From positions 1,736,001-1,800,000 of the forward strand of contig JANTUC010000004.1 of assembly GCA_026873275.1 (NCBI GenBank): a stretch of DNA of 64,000 nucleotides. The letters run 5' to 3'. The position numbers and the translations under genes are program-made. The notes under the pieces are model-generated. The model saw nothing but the letters and a program-made list of their open reading frames with translations, was not told the DNA's origin and ran no database searches. Shown here piece by piece: positions 53,119 through 64,000 of the stretch (positions within the stretch are counted from its first letter, which is position 1; every line of letters starts with the position of its first letter). Source of the stretch: Pseudopithomyces maydicus (taxonomy: Eukaryota > Ascomycota > Dothideomycetes > Pleosporales > Didymosphaeriaceae).

Positions 53119-55948
53119 TCACAACCCTCGAAATACCCACACCAGAAACAGTACGTCCGCCACCACGTTGCCGGTAAAAACAAAAAACACCAGCCCCTGG
53201 TGCAGCCACCCTAGACGCTCTCGCCGTGTGTGCATGCTGATGATTGCAATGACACCCAGAAGCAAGTTGACAATCGTGCCGAACAAGACCACCGAGTCCA
53301 CCACGCCTCTTTCCTTCTTCCGGCTCGTCCAGGTCATCATGCCGAGCAGCACGTTGATCACCCCGGCCATAGCCAGGCATGTCGTGTAAAAATACAACTT
53401 TGTCGTTTCCGCCTTGTGCTGTCCGAGCTCGACTTCTCGAAGTAGGCTCCTTCGTTCGCGAGCCGACTCTCGGCGGAGCGTGACAAATGCCTCCTCGTCG
53501 TGTTCTAGAGTACGGAATCTTTGAAGCAGGCCAGAAAAATATCCCCCCGTACTTGCCGCACTTCTGCTTGGTAGGGCCTTGAAGGTCCCATATCCGCCGC
53601 TAGCCTTCATGGTTGAGTTTGCCGGCGTCTCATCATCACTACTCTCCCCCGACGACACCGACTCTTCTTCGTCCAACTCTTCTTTGATGCCAAATAGCCG
53701 ACGCGTTTTCCTCGCCCAGTTCTCGAAAAGCTCCTGGCCGGGGAATTTCACCTCGGCGTCAGGGTCAATGTAGATGTAGTAGCCTTCATCCGCGTCCTCG
53801 GGATCATCATATTCGTTCCAGTAGCGCTGTGGCTCTGGATCGGGCTGCTCACTGATCACCGTTGGTTTTCGCTTCTTCCGGAATGCGCGCAATGGCGGGG
53901 CTTCATCCACAAACTCGGGTCCCGACGTGGCAGATGTATCTCCCCCTTGGCGGGGTGAGGAGAGAGCCGTTTGACCGCCCGTGGAGGTACCAGATGTACC
54001 CGGTGGAGAATAATGAGAAGGGCTAATTGTGTTGACGGATTTGCGGCGTTGGCGCTTCTGCGTTGGCGGAATTTTCCGGATGTCTTTGTCGAGCATAGCC
54101 GTCTGAGACTGTTAGCCATGCTGCAGTCGGCGAAGCCTCGTGATGGTGCAATTCAGCTTACCCATGTAGGCGCGGACATCGCACTCGGTCTGCAGCATGT
54201 CCAAACTGCCTGCGCTTGCAATGAGAATCCGCGCACCCTTTCCACCTGTGGGTGTTAGCCAGCATCGTTTGAAGCCCGATTGTGCATACCAAATGACTAC
54301 GATCCAGAGTCTGAATCAGTGCCGATGAGTGTGTGCCTTCCTTGCGAATCTCCAAAATGGCATGAGGAAAGCTGGTCGACCCTGCGCGACTGTTTGACAG
54401 CCAATCTTCAGTATCAATATCCTTATGCATCGTGCTCTTCATGAATATATCTCTATCTAATGTAGCCCACATGCCTCCTGCATTGTTGTTATGCAAACCC
54501 ATGAATCTAGTACGCTTCGAACAAATGCCCACAATAGGCCTGACTTTGTGGTGGCTTTCTAACCACCGACGAGCCATCTGTAGACTTGACTCGGTTACTG
54601 GATTAGTCTGAGATGCATCGTCATCTTGTAACTTTGGCAAGTCTAATTGACCAAAGGAGATGGAAGTGTCGAGAAGGCCAGGCAGTTGCTTTCGCTCTAA
54701 TTTGGCCGTAAGAATATTCTCGGATGAAGTCTCAAGATCAAGCATCACTGCTGCATCTCCTGACGAAGTCCACCGGGCATTACCAGCGGCTTTTACTTGC
54801 ACTGTGCCTACGGTCTCTTCACCCGAACCTAGCGAGCTAGCGTTCTGTTTGATAGCGAATGACTCCGGATGATCCAAGACTAACAATCCTACAGCATCTT
54901 CGCTACCCAGGAATCTGTCGCCAGTCGCAGAGGATTTACGGCGCTTGGGGGTTGCTTCGGGTGAGCCTCTCGTGGCAGGCGGACTTTGCGCAGAAATAAG
55001 ACGCATATGTTGTAGCAACAGCACCTCGGCTTCAACAACATGGTCCGAATGTACCCAGTAGGTAGCTTTGTTCCCGCGAGACCCCAAGGGTATCGAAGGC
55101 AAAGCTACGTCGAAATCAAGCTCACGTCCATCTTGACAAGTCTGCGCAACCCTTACCGTTGGAGAGGAACGTGTTGCGCCACTAGGGGGTTCGGGCGTGC
55201 CAGAGGCACCTAGGGGCGCGCGCAAAGCGCCGAGAACATCAATGTATTGATCGAGAAGGTATCCCAGATCCAGCTGATAGAAACTAACCGGACTACTCGT
55301 GATTTCATTGCGAAACCGGCGTTCCAGTTCATGGTCCCTCGTCCATCGCTTGTACTTTTTCAATATTTTGCGGAAGCCCGTCCGCTGGGCAACCTGGAAC
55401 CGTGACAACGAACGTATTTCTTCGCCGGCCCTGGGACTAATCAGAGTTGTTCGGAGAAGGCTAAACTTGACTGGGCAGCACAGAAGTGGCACAGAAGTGC
55501 ATCTCTCGAGAGTCCAGGTACTTACTTGTTAACGTCTGCGTCGATCTTGGCATACCTCTCGATTACGCTCGCAGGCAAGTGATCTCCAAGCGCTCGCTTC
55601 GATTGCAATCGCTCGAGGTTTTTGTGGATATGCTCAAGCCTTCGTTCGATCTCGCCACTTTTGCTTCGGATGAAGAGATTGACACGGTCATGCTGGGCTT
55701 TCAGATCGCGGTAGAAGGTGCCACCGAATGCCTTCTCGCTTGCACCACCCTGTCCCGGGACAGATAGTGCTCTGGTGGTTCCAGAGGTGGTCTGATGTTT
55801 GATTTGGTCTTTGAGATAGTCGTAGTCAAGGTTATCTATCGACCTTGTCAGTCTGGGCGGCATGATGGATGAGCAGCACGATTGGTGGCTACTCACAATG
55901 AGCCCATTCTGGCGTAGACCGCTGGCGAAGCGTCTCGCCGTATTTCAT
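53119..55948 (-). CDS. VTC5: SPX-VTC-DUF202 protein, Vtc5-like polyphosphate polymerase subunit
   Basis: Vacuole-membrane subunit that stimulates polyphosphate synthesis by the VTC complex (family knowledge; assignment to Vtc5 is inference). Five exons: 55948-55897, 55835-55526, 55436-54290, 54245-54162 and 54102-53119, giving 858 aa. The SPX domain starts MKYGETLRQRSTPEWAHYN and includes DYLKDQIK, FYRDLKAQHDRVNLFIRSK and FRKILKKYKRWT. A degenerate VTC tunnel-like domain follows (SKRTRFMGLHNNNAGGMWA, DTEDWL, VERVRGFSLQAQAVW). An acidic linker leads to three membrane spans of DUF202 type near the C-terminus (LYFYTTCLAMAGVINVLLG, VVLFGTIVNLLLGVIAI, FVFTGNVVADVLFLVWVF). The missing catalytic basic residues expected of Vtc4 argue against that paralogue, but alignment would be needed. 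Confidence 0.85.
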
Positions 55949-57671
55949 GTCCTGGAGATCGCAGCAGCCGTTCGCGTGGAAGAGAATGATTTTCCTTGTG
56001 CAGCGTTACACCGCAATGCCGCTGTCTCTCGGCGGAGAAGGGGAGGATAAAGATGGCAAGCACCAAGGCTCCAAGCCGTCAATACGGTGTAATGATTGTA
56101 GAGATCGGAAGACCTCCCGTGTCTTCGACTGGTGAGTAGCAGGTGGTGCAGTAGCGCACCCTGGAGGCTAATGAGTAAACACTGTGAACAAGGCGTGGGC
56201 TTGGTGACGCAATGGCAAGAGCTTGGGTCCAGACCGTGCGTTTCGCAACGGCTGTGCTTTGGTGGGCAAAGGAGCGCAAAGGGGGAGGGAGAGAAGCAGC
56301 GACAAGCGCTCGTGTATGGACTGACAATTGGCAGACAGATGCGGAACGCCTTGGTTTAAGAATCGGGAGTGGTGCTGCTCATCACACTGATACGGCAGCG
56401 CAGGACCTGGATTGGCCCTGCAGGAAGCTATCGGCCTGCGAACTAGCGTATGCAAAGACCAGCCAAAGAGCCGTGTGCCATTTTGCAAACCCCAGAGCAG
56501 CTGCAACGGCGCTTGCACGTGCTACTTACCTTGCAGATGAAGTCTGAGCCTGGCTGGGAGGGGGACGAAGCCAAACTTCGCTGTCCGACGTCTCAGCTCC
56601 TCGTGGCCACCCTTCCCGCCCTTCCCACCCTTCCCACCGGGATACAACGCCAGATGTCTATCTACAGCGTTCAGCATAAGGGAGGGTTGTTTCTACCTCT
56701 ACCGGCATAATTCCCCGATTCAGACGTCTTACCATGGCTGTCGTTGTCCCGCAGCCATCGGCGTGGGGTGGGTGGCCCCTCGCCGCCAGGCATTGAGCCT
56801 CTTCTCCGTTGCCGCTAGGGCTCGCCATCGTCCGCGGCGAGGCGGCATGAGCCGCTGTTACAAGTCTCTATCCGCTGCTGCTTTGAATCATCCCACTGAC
56901 CACGGGTATCGGATTGGGCTCGTATCAGCCCGCTGGTCTCCACAACCGGATGGACCATCTCAGGGTCTGGCTACGGCACCGCGGTGCGGCGGTGCGGCGT
57001 ATGCCGAGGTGGAGCATGTACGGTATGTAGGCTCCATTGGCCCCGTAAATTTCTCCCAGACGGGGATAGAGCTGGAGCACTCGACGTTCCCGGGCGCGGT
57101 ACGGAGCCCTCCCACACGCTGTGCTCTCCGTCGGTCAATGTTTTGCCTGCATCACCACTGGAGTCCAACGCGGATGCTTGGCTGCGATGCTTGGCTGCGA
57201 TGCCACGCGATAACCCGTTTTTGGGGATGCAAGTCGGAGAATAGTCAGGGGAGCGGAGACGCAGGATCAATATGCGTCGTCCAACTGGTCTTGAGAGACT
57301 GCAGGTCTAGATCTTTGCAGTCGTTGCTGCGGGCGTTGGTGCGTCACATGCTCACCTACCGAGATGGGCCAACCCACCCTGCCATTGCATGCCGTGGTCG
57401 AAGCCACCCTTGCTCGAGAAACATCATTGGTCTGTGAGGTCCGCCTGGGGCTGCACATGAACGTTTTCCGCAATCACTCTCATGCTAGCCTCCGAGCATC
57501 TATGCACTGGCTGGGTTCCGCTGCTGTCTGTGGTAGAGATAAGCTACATGGTGTAATTAGCCAGCACGAGCCAATTCTTTCTACGAGAACGCCGATTCAT
57601 TATTTACACTGCATGAACGTTTTTCTGGTCTACAATGATACGGAACAAGCCCTCCAATAGAATCCAGTCGC
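55949..57671. other. 1.7-kb intergenic region, no gene seen
   Basis: Between the VTC5 start and the 3' end of ILV6. GC-rich overlapping frames exist without domains or splice logic; short direct repeats TTCCCGCCC and TGCGATGC occur. Confidence 0.45.
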
Positions 57672-58696
57672 TTAGCCTGGAGGAAGGATGCTCGTGTCGA
57701 CAATGTCTTGAGCGTCCTTCTCCTCCACCTCGTTCAAGCCGTGGAGCGGGGAGCGTGGCAGGGCCATGAGGCCTGGAGAAAGGTTAGCTGTGCGTTGCGA
57801 TCGATCGTCGGCCCGTCGCGCTTACCTGTCCTTGCCGACTCAAGGATGCCGAATGGAGCGATGAGCTTCATGAACGAGTCGATCCTGTACGGCTTGGCCG
57901 ACACCTCGACAATGCAGTTGTTGGTGCTGATGTCGAGGACCTTGCCGCCAAACTGGTGGGTGAGGAAGGTAATGTCCTTGAGATGCTCGTGCTTCTGTCG
58001 GAGGGCCTGGCTGATGGCGAGGTTGCTAGGGTGGAAGTCCTTCTTAAGGGAATCCCGGGCAGCCACGTTCGCAATGGTTTCGCGCTCCTCCTCCGACAGC
58101 TCTTCCAGCGACACGCCCTCTTCCAGCTCGGGCATGTGGGCCATCTCGCGGTGGTGGGCAAGCAGCTCCTCAAAGTACTCGGGGCCCAGGATGGAGACCT
58201 TTGCGAGCAGCAGCTCGCGCTGCACGAGGGGCGACTGGGTGTAGTCGAGGACAGCCCACACGGGGACCAGGTCCTCGAGCTGGCGGCGGGCCTGCTCGAC
58301 GACGCCGTCCTGGCCCTGCAGCACAATGGTCATGCGGGACAGGTCGTCGACCTCGGTGTTGCACACGACCAAGCTGTCGATGTTGAAGCCGCGGGCGGCC
58401 AGGATGCCCGAGACGCGCGAGAGCACGCCGGGCTCGTTCTGCACCAAGCAGTTGAGGATGTGCCTCTTCGGCGGGGCCTGCGACGGCAGCGGGGTCTCGT
58501 AGAGGATGCTGCTGACGGCGGCCTGGGCGGACCAGGCCGGGCGGTCGTCGGTGGGCAGCGGGGCGATGCGACGGTGGAGGGCTTTGTATGCGAGGGCCTG
58601 GGTGGACGACGAGCTGGAGGCGCGGGTCTGGCGGACGCACTGCTTGGGGAGCAGGCTGCGCAGCGGCAGTGCCTGGACGGCCCGGCGGGATGCCAT
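57672..58696 (-). CDS. ILV6: Acetolactate synthase regulatory (small) subunit
   Basis: Mitochondrial regulatory subunit giving valine feedback control to acetolactate synthase, first common step of branched-chain amino acid synthesis. Exons 58696-57826 and 57772-57672, giving 323 aa (yeast 309). A basic, Ser/Ala-rich transit sequence (MASRRAVQALPLRSLLPK) is followed by the ACT domain (NEPGVLSRVSGILAARGFNI). The conserved VQRELLLAKVSILGPEYFEE comes next, and the C-terminal domain contains VEVSAKPYRIDSFMKLIAPF. The final exon is short (GLMALPRSPLHGLNEVEE...) after a 53-bp intron. The frame is open far upstream of the ATG, but the family N-terminus fits 58696. It is divergent from the KH protein gene, 267 bp between starts. 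Confidence 0.95.
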
Positions 58697-58963
58697 GGCA
58701 GCTTCTGCGGGTGCAATTGGGCGGCTGCGAGGGGGAATGGCGCTGGGCGACGGGCTGAGGCGGTGACGGGCGTCGAGCGTCTGCCAGAGCTTTTGTCTTT
58801 CCCCAGGGCCGATTTCGGTCCGGGCAGGGGTGCCAGCGAGGGCGGCCATGCATGAACGCCTCGGCTTGGCAGGCGCTCGCTTTAGCGACATAGTTTTACG
58901 CCCGCAGCCTCGCCCTCTCCGCTCCCCACCCATCTCGACACCTGCAACCCGCCCACCGCCGCC
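58697..58963. promoter_or_regulatory. Divergent promoter ILV6 / KH protein
   Basis: 267 bp between two start codons on opposite strands, so regulation must be shared or overlap. No specific Gcn4-type TGACTC site was seen. Confidence 0.4.
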
Positions 58964-60931
58964 ATGTCTGAGAGCCCTCGCCCTCGCTCGCGCTTCGACA
59001 AGGCCGAGGCGGACCGCCCGCCGCGCTCGCGCTTCGACCGCGGTGAGCGTCGCTCCCGCTCTCCCTCGAGCAGGGAGCCCGCCTCGCGTCGCACGCGCAG
59101 CCCCGTCGCGCGCGAGGCCACCGACAGCCCCGCGACAGTAGAGGCGAAGAAGGCAAAGGTCCTGGACGCTGCGGCGGCTGCGGCGGCCGCGGCTGCGAGG
59201 ATCAACGCGCAGATCCAGGCGAAGAAGGGCATCCAGCATGTCGACGTGCCCCCCATTCGCGCTGTACGCTACCCCCACCCCCACCACTGCCCGCCACCAA
59301 ACCCTGCTGACCCTGACCAGGCGCCGAGTCCTCCAGTCGTCCGGTCCCCAGCTGTCAACGCGCCCAAGAACGCGGCCGGCGAAGTCTTCCAGCAGGATGG
59401 CGACTACATCAAGGACATAGAAATCAATGATCTCAAAAACCGATACACACTGACCAAAGGAGCCGAGCAGAAAAGGGTAATTAGCTTTTGCGTCATCCCA
59501 CTGATTCTCCCAGGGCTCTTCCCTTCAATCCCTGCCTCTGGCTGCTCTTCATTCCTGACTTGCTGGTTTGCTAGACGCTGCAAGCCGAGGCGGGGGCCCT
59601 ATTGTTGAGCGTTGTCAGAGCTTACAGACTTCTAGCCGCCCCACCCATTCTGCAGTTGCTAACCTTTACTGTGACATCTAGATCAAAGACGAGACAGGCG
59701 CCGGTACGCTCTTCCCGAACATTGCTTAACTCTCTAGGTTGCCTGCTTATACGTACCCAAGATGTCACAACCCGAGGCGAATATTACCCTGACAAGGCCA
59801 TGGCCACAGCTGCCGTAAGTCTGCCTTTCGCCGTTTTCATCTTGGCCGTCAGGAACTAACCCAACCCAGAGCCCCCCACTTTATCTCCGAGTCACCAGCA
59901 CCTCCAAGGAAGGCCTCGAGGCCGCTGTGAAGCAGATCAACGACTTGATTGACCGGGAACTGCCAGACTTGGTTGACCAACGCAGATTCCGTCGCCAACA
60001 GCCAGAGCAGGTTGAGCGCGATGAGTTTGGAAGGGTACGTCCAATGACAACGCGAATGCTAAGTGCTGACAAGCGTAGCGCAAATGGCCCGAGGAAAAGC
60101 TGCCCGTCGATCTCGAACCTATCAGCGGTTTCAACTTGCGCGCGCAAGTTGTCGGTCGCGGTGGTGACAACGTCAAATACATCCAGAACGAGACGTCTTG
60201 CAAGGTCCAGATCAAAGGCCGCGGCTCTGGCTTCATGGAGCAGTCGACTGGTCAGGAGAGCGATGAGCCCATGTTCCTCCACATTGCCGGCCCAAAGCCC
60301 GAAGGCGTCGAAAAGGCGAAGGAACTGTGCGAAGAGTTGCTGAATAAAGTGAGGGGAGATTACCAAAACTTCAAAGAAAACGCGTCGCAGGGTCGCTTTG
60401 GTGGCGGTGATCGTTACGGCGGTGGACGCCCCAGCTATGGAGATCGTGGTGGAGATCGTGGCCGCAGTGAGAGCTACGGACACGGCGGTGGCTATGGTGG
60501 CTATGGCGGCTATGGTGGTCACGGTGGTCACGGTGGTCACAATGGTCACAATGGTCACCCCGACGTACATTCTCCCGTTGCGGGGGGCGGCGCAACCAGC
60601 CAGGCCGCTCATGACTACAATGCACAGTGGGCCGCATACTACGCACAACAGAACCAGGCAGGCGAGCAGGCAGCAGATCCGTATGCCGCGTATGGTGGAT
60701 ACGAGGCGTACATGCAGATGTATTATGCGTATTGCCAGCAGCACCAAGCAGCAGCATCTGTTCCTGGTAATGGAGCCCCACCACCTCCTCCCGGAGAACC
60801 TGCTCCCTCCGGAACGGCACCACCGCCTCCCTCGGGCTCGCCTCCTGCAAGCTATAGTGCTGTACGTACGAACGCACCGCCACTCTGACATGGCTAACTT
60901 TGGATAGGTTCCACCTCCTCCAGGCTTGTAA
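58964..60931 (+). CDS. KH-domain RNA-binding protein, KHDC4/Blom7-like
   Basis: Tandem-KH RNA-binding protein related to metazoan KHDC4, a spliceosome-associated factor (family call is by motif; function inferred). Seven exons: 58964-59263, 59321-59476, 59682-59703, 59762-59814, 59870-60034, 60079-60861 and 60908-60931, giving 500 aa. The N-terminus is RS-rich (PRPRSRFDKAEADRPPRSRF). The first KH-like part (DIEINDLKNRYTLTKGAEQK, VTTRGEYYPDKAMATA) is spread over four exons, one of only 22 nt. The second KH has FNLRAQVVGRGGDNVKYIQN and KVQIKGRGSGFMEQ. HIAGPKPEGVEKAKELCEEL is highly characteristic of the KHDC4 group. A Gly/Tyr/His-rich and Pro-rich tail ends VPPPPGL. Splicing factor 1/BBP was considered, but the KGRGSG and PKPEG pattern fits KHDC4 better. 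Confidence 0.88.
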
Positions 60932-61393
60932 GCACGGTGATGATGGTGATGGCTCACTTTCTTCACGGTAATATCCGAGCTTTATCTGCCTACGCAAATT
61001 GGGGCTGCGTGTGGCACACTTTCTTCACGGTAATATCCAGGCTTTATCTGCCCACACAAGTTAGGGCTGCGTGTGGCCGAGAATAGTATCATGTTCGGTG
61101 ATGGAATGGCCACATCTGAATAGGCGGCTTTGGCCTCCTTAGTTTATCACCGGAGTAGCACTCAATTGACCATGAATATCCTGCTCAGCTCCCAAGAATT
61201 ATTTTATTGAGGCGTGCAATCGTGAAGAATGAAAGCGACAAGGTTCGAGTGATGACTCCAAGGCGCCTTTGATTGGACAAAGCTTACCCCAGACCCCGGC
61301 ATCGTTTTCGGCCGATTTCGCAATCGACAAATTTCCAAGCAAGCATTCGCCTTCCTCCGTCTCCACTACCTTGTGTGAGGGAATACCATAACA
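60932..61393. other. Intergenic region KH gene / aconitase
   Basis: Holds the 62-bp tandem duplication in the 3' flank of the KH gene and the aconitase promoter. Confidence 0.5.
60955..61078. repeat. 62-bp direct tandem duplication
   Basis: Two adjacent copies (60955-61016, 61017-61078) of a unit beginning CACTTTCTTCACGGTAATAT and ending GCTGCGTGTGG, with a handful of substitutions. It lies 24 bp after the KH-gene stop codon, so probably in its 3' UTR. Confidence 0.9.
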
Positions 61394-64000
61394 ATGCGGT
61401 CGCAAGCAATGCGGGCCAGGCAGGCTGCCAATTGCAGGGTAAGCGTTCCTTGCAAGGCACTGTGCGAATCCTACAAGTTTTGTTGCACATATGCATGCAG
61501 CGTGCGGCCTGTTTCATGCGACATTGAGCGCTGATGATTCCAGTCATTGCTGTACCCATCCCTCCGAAACTCCAACGTACCGTCGCGAAGATGTCTCGCC
61601 ACCTCGCACAACGTTGCGCCGTCCCAGAAATTCGACATCGCCTCTCGTACACCGCCATACCAAAAGCTGCTTGGTCGTCTGGAGGAAGTTCGCCGCGTCC
61701 TCGGTTCGACCCGGCAGTTGACCCTCGCCGAGAAGATCTTGTATTCGCACCTTGCAAACCCCGAGGAATCGCTACTTTCCAACACGGGCAATGGCAAGGA
61801 CATCAGGGGACAGGCGAACCTCAAGCTCAAGCCTGATCGCGTGGCTATGCAGGACGCCTCTGCACAGATGGCACTGCTGCAATTCATGGCATGCGGCTTA
61901 CCCAGCACTGCAGTGCCAGCCAGTATTCACTGCGATCATATGATTGTGGGCGAGAAAGGTGCTGACACAGATCTACCCCATTCCATCGCAGGGAACAAGG
62001 AGGTTTTTGACTTTTTGGAGAGCGCAGCGAAGAAGTACGGCATCGAGTTCTGGCCGCCCGGTGCAGGAATCATCCATCAGACCGTGCTGGAAAACTATTC
62101 GGCCCCTGGTTTGATGATGCTTGGTACTGACAGCCACACACCGAACGCAGGTGGCCTCGGGGCTATTGCGATTGGTGTAGGTGGAGCGGACGCAGTGGAC
62201 GCTCTTGTAGATGCCCCGTGGGAACTGAAAGCACCTAAGATCCTTGGTGTCAGGCTTGAAGGCGAGCTGAGCGGCTGGGCATCGCCAAAGGATGTGATCC
62301 TGAACTTGGCTGGTCAACTCACAGTCAGAGTATGTCGGGCAGGATTACACCACTACTGATCAGGCTGACATGTCCCAGGGCGGAACTGGATACATCATCG
62401 AATATTTTGGCCCGGGAGTCCAATCACTCAGCTGCACTGGCATGGCTACAATCTGTATGTGATATATGTACAACTGACCTGCCGATATTAACGATGGCCG
62501 CAGGCAATATGGGAGCTGAAGTGGGCGCCACAACCTCTATATTCCCCTTCTCTCCTGCCCACATACCGTACTTGGAGGCAACGCACCGCGGACCTATTGC
62601 CAAGGAGGCCTCGAAGATTGCAAACTCGCCAATGCAGCAAAACCTCCTGCGTGCTGATTCTGAAGCCGAGTACGACAAGGTCATCACCATCAATCTTTCA
62701 ACACTAGAGCCCCACATAAACGGCCCTTTTACACCGGATCTTTCTACTCCGTTGTCCAAGTTCAAATCGGTAGTGGAAGAGAAAGATTGGCCCAAAACCT
62801 TTGGTGCTGGTCTCATTGGTAGCTGCACGAACAGCTCCTATCAAGACATGACCCGATCTGAAGAGATTGTCAAGCAAGCTGAAGCTGCTGGTCTCAAGCC
62901 CAAGGCCGACTTTTTTATTACCCCAGGTAGTGAGCAGATCCGCGCTACTCTCGATCGTGACAACACACTCTCCACCTTTACCGGTGCCGGCGGGGTTGTA
63001 CTCGCAAATGCATGCGGAGTAAGTTTTCTTTTCTTTTTCTTTTTTTTTCAAATCTATAGCCAGTGCGAAATTGACAAGATTCTAGCCGTGCATTGGGATG
63101 TGGAGTCGCACGGATGGTCCCCCCAAAGGCGAGGCCAATGCCATCTTCACGTCGTATAACCGAAACTTTCCCGGTCGCAACGATGGCAATCGTGGCACCA
63201 TGAACTTCCTTGCATCACCTGAATTGATCACCGCAATGTCTTATTCGGGCTCAACAACGTTCAACCCCATGACAGACAGCATACCTACTCCCTCTGGCAA
63301 GTCGTTCAAGTTTTCTCCACCCAAGGGCTCCGACCTCCCCTCCCAAGGCTTTGCGGATGGTAACCCGGCGTTCTTTGCAACACCCGGAGTACCTGATCCC
63401 ACGGTAGAGGTCGTTGTCGACCCTAATTCTACTCGTCTTGCTCTCCTTGACCCCTTCCCCCCGTTCCCCAACTCGGAATTAGAGTCCCTGCGAGTACTTT
63501 ACAAGGTCAAGGGACAATGTACAACAGATACGATTTCTGCCGCGGGCCCGTGGCTGAAGTACAAAGGACATCTTCCCAACATTTCGGAGAACACCTTAAT
63601 AGGCGCCGTCAATGCGGCGACTGAAGAGGTGAATGTAGCCTACGACGTTGACGGTAGCACTTCAGGAATTCCCGAACTCGCCAAGCGCTGGAAAGAGGCT
63701 GGACAGGAATGGCTTGTTGTTGCAGAACACAATTACGGAGAGGGGTCTGCGAGAGAACACGCTGCACTACAACCGAGATATCTGGGAGGACGCATCATTC
63801 TCGCCAAGTCGTTCGCCCGTATTCACGAGACGAATCTTAAGAAACAAGGCATCGTCCCTCTCACCTTCGCAAACGAAGCCGACTACGACTTGTTCGATGC
63901 ATGCGACAGTGTGGCGACGAGGGGCCTGCTAGACGTGCTCCATAGCGGTGGGAAGGGTGAAGTCCAGCTGGTGGTCAAGAAGAAGGATGGCAGCGAAAAG
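61394..64000 (+). CDS. Mitochondrial aconitase-family hydratase, Aco2-like (3' end outside window)
   Basis: Iron-sulfur hydro-lyase of the mitochondrial aconitase group. The diverged C-terminal half suggests the Aco2-type paralogue, which in yeast serves lysine synthesis as homocitrate dehydratase (inference). Exons 61394-61438, 61544-62329, 62379-62454, 62504-63018 and 63086-end; 779 codons are present and the usual length is just under 800, so only a few codons are missing. The presequence (MRSQAMRARQAANCR) is split by intron 1. Cluster cysteines are in GSCTNSSYQDM and, across intron 4, NACG/PCIGMW. Other motifs are GTDSHTPNAGGLG, NYGEGSAREHAALQPRYLGG and FARIHETNLKKQGIVPL. Intron 4 has a strong TTTTCTTTTTC tract. 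Confidence 0.92.

Noticed and set aside
57734..59287. 517-codon open frame extending ILV6 upstream through the KH gene
   Set aside because: The part before 58696 overlaps the KH gene in antisense, and the family N-terminus starts at 58696.
58964..60931. KH protein as splicing factor 1 / branchpoint-bridging protein
   Set aside because: No zinc knuckles and the KGRGSG plus PKPEG pattern fits the KHDC4 group instead.
1..64000. Programmed ribosomal frameshifting as an explanation of the ten frame breaks
   Set aside because: Sites share no slippery heptamer or downstream structure, occur in unrelated genes, and differ only by run-length shortage; sequence error is simpler.
1..64000. tRNA genes, rRNA, CRISPR arrays, transposons
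   Set aside because: Looked for B-box-like GGTTCGA words, terminal repeats and transposase or reverse transcriptase motifs; isolated GGTTCGA words (for example 27873, 31215, 61242) lack a tRNA context.

Overview
The window is nuclear DNA of a filamentous ascomycete, most likely a dothideomycete of the Pleosporales type (the order is inference). Genes carry short introns of mostly 44-90 bp with GTAAGT/GTATGT-like donors and CTAAC/CTGAC branch sites. The gene set is typically fungal: BUD6, PBP1, an inositol-type transporter, HAL2, an alpha-pheromone precursor, ELP1, MTR4, STS1, GUT2, VTC5, ILV6 and an aconitase. Both edges cut genes: BUD6 runs off the left end and the aconitase off the right end.

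Layout. 1-9.5 kb: BUD6 (-), PBP1/ataxin-2 (+), sugar/inositol MFS porter (+). 10.7-11.2 kb: a small secreted six-cysteine protein (+). 11.2-18.4 kb: a gene-poor block with microsatellites and a 47-bp tandem repeat, holding only an ECL1-like gene (-). 18.4-20.8 kb: HAL2 nucleotidase (+) converging on VPS29 (-). 21.6-22.1 kb: alpha-factor-like pheromone precursor (-). 23.3-28.1 kb: M20 amidohydrolase (+), secreted M28 leucine aminopeptidase (-), alanine-glyoxylate aminotransferase (-). 28.9-31.2 kb: an uncharacterised charged repeat protein (+). 31.8-40.4 kb: ELP1 (-), COX8/VIIc (-) and MTR4 (+). 41.1-47.3 kb: STS1/Cut8 (+), F-box protein (-), second sugar MFS porter (-). 49.7-55.9 kb: GUT2 (-) and VTC5 (-). 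57.7-64 kb: ILV6 (-), KHDC4-like KH protein (+), aconitase (+).

The genes are mostly unlinked housekeeping functions: polarity, retromer, elongator, exosome, respiration, polyphosphate, branched-chain amino acids and the TCA cycle or lysine synthesis. No secondary-metabolite cluster is visible. The most distinctive locus is the pheromone precursor, with five copies of a W-H-...-P-G-Q-P peptide between KR sites and dipeptidyl-peptidase spacers.

Reading exon by exon shows that at least ten positions in six conserved genes (BUD6, both MFS porters, the 29-31 kb gene, ELP1, MTR4) are exactly one base short. Most lie in runs of four or five identical bases. Adding one base at each site brings the family sequence back into frame. 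Where the whole gene is in the window, it also makes the summed exon length divisible by three. Because MTR4 is expected to be essential, this looks like a one-directional homopolymer error of the assembly rather than real gene death.
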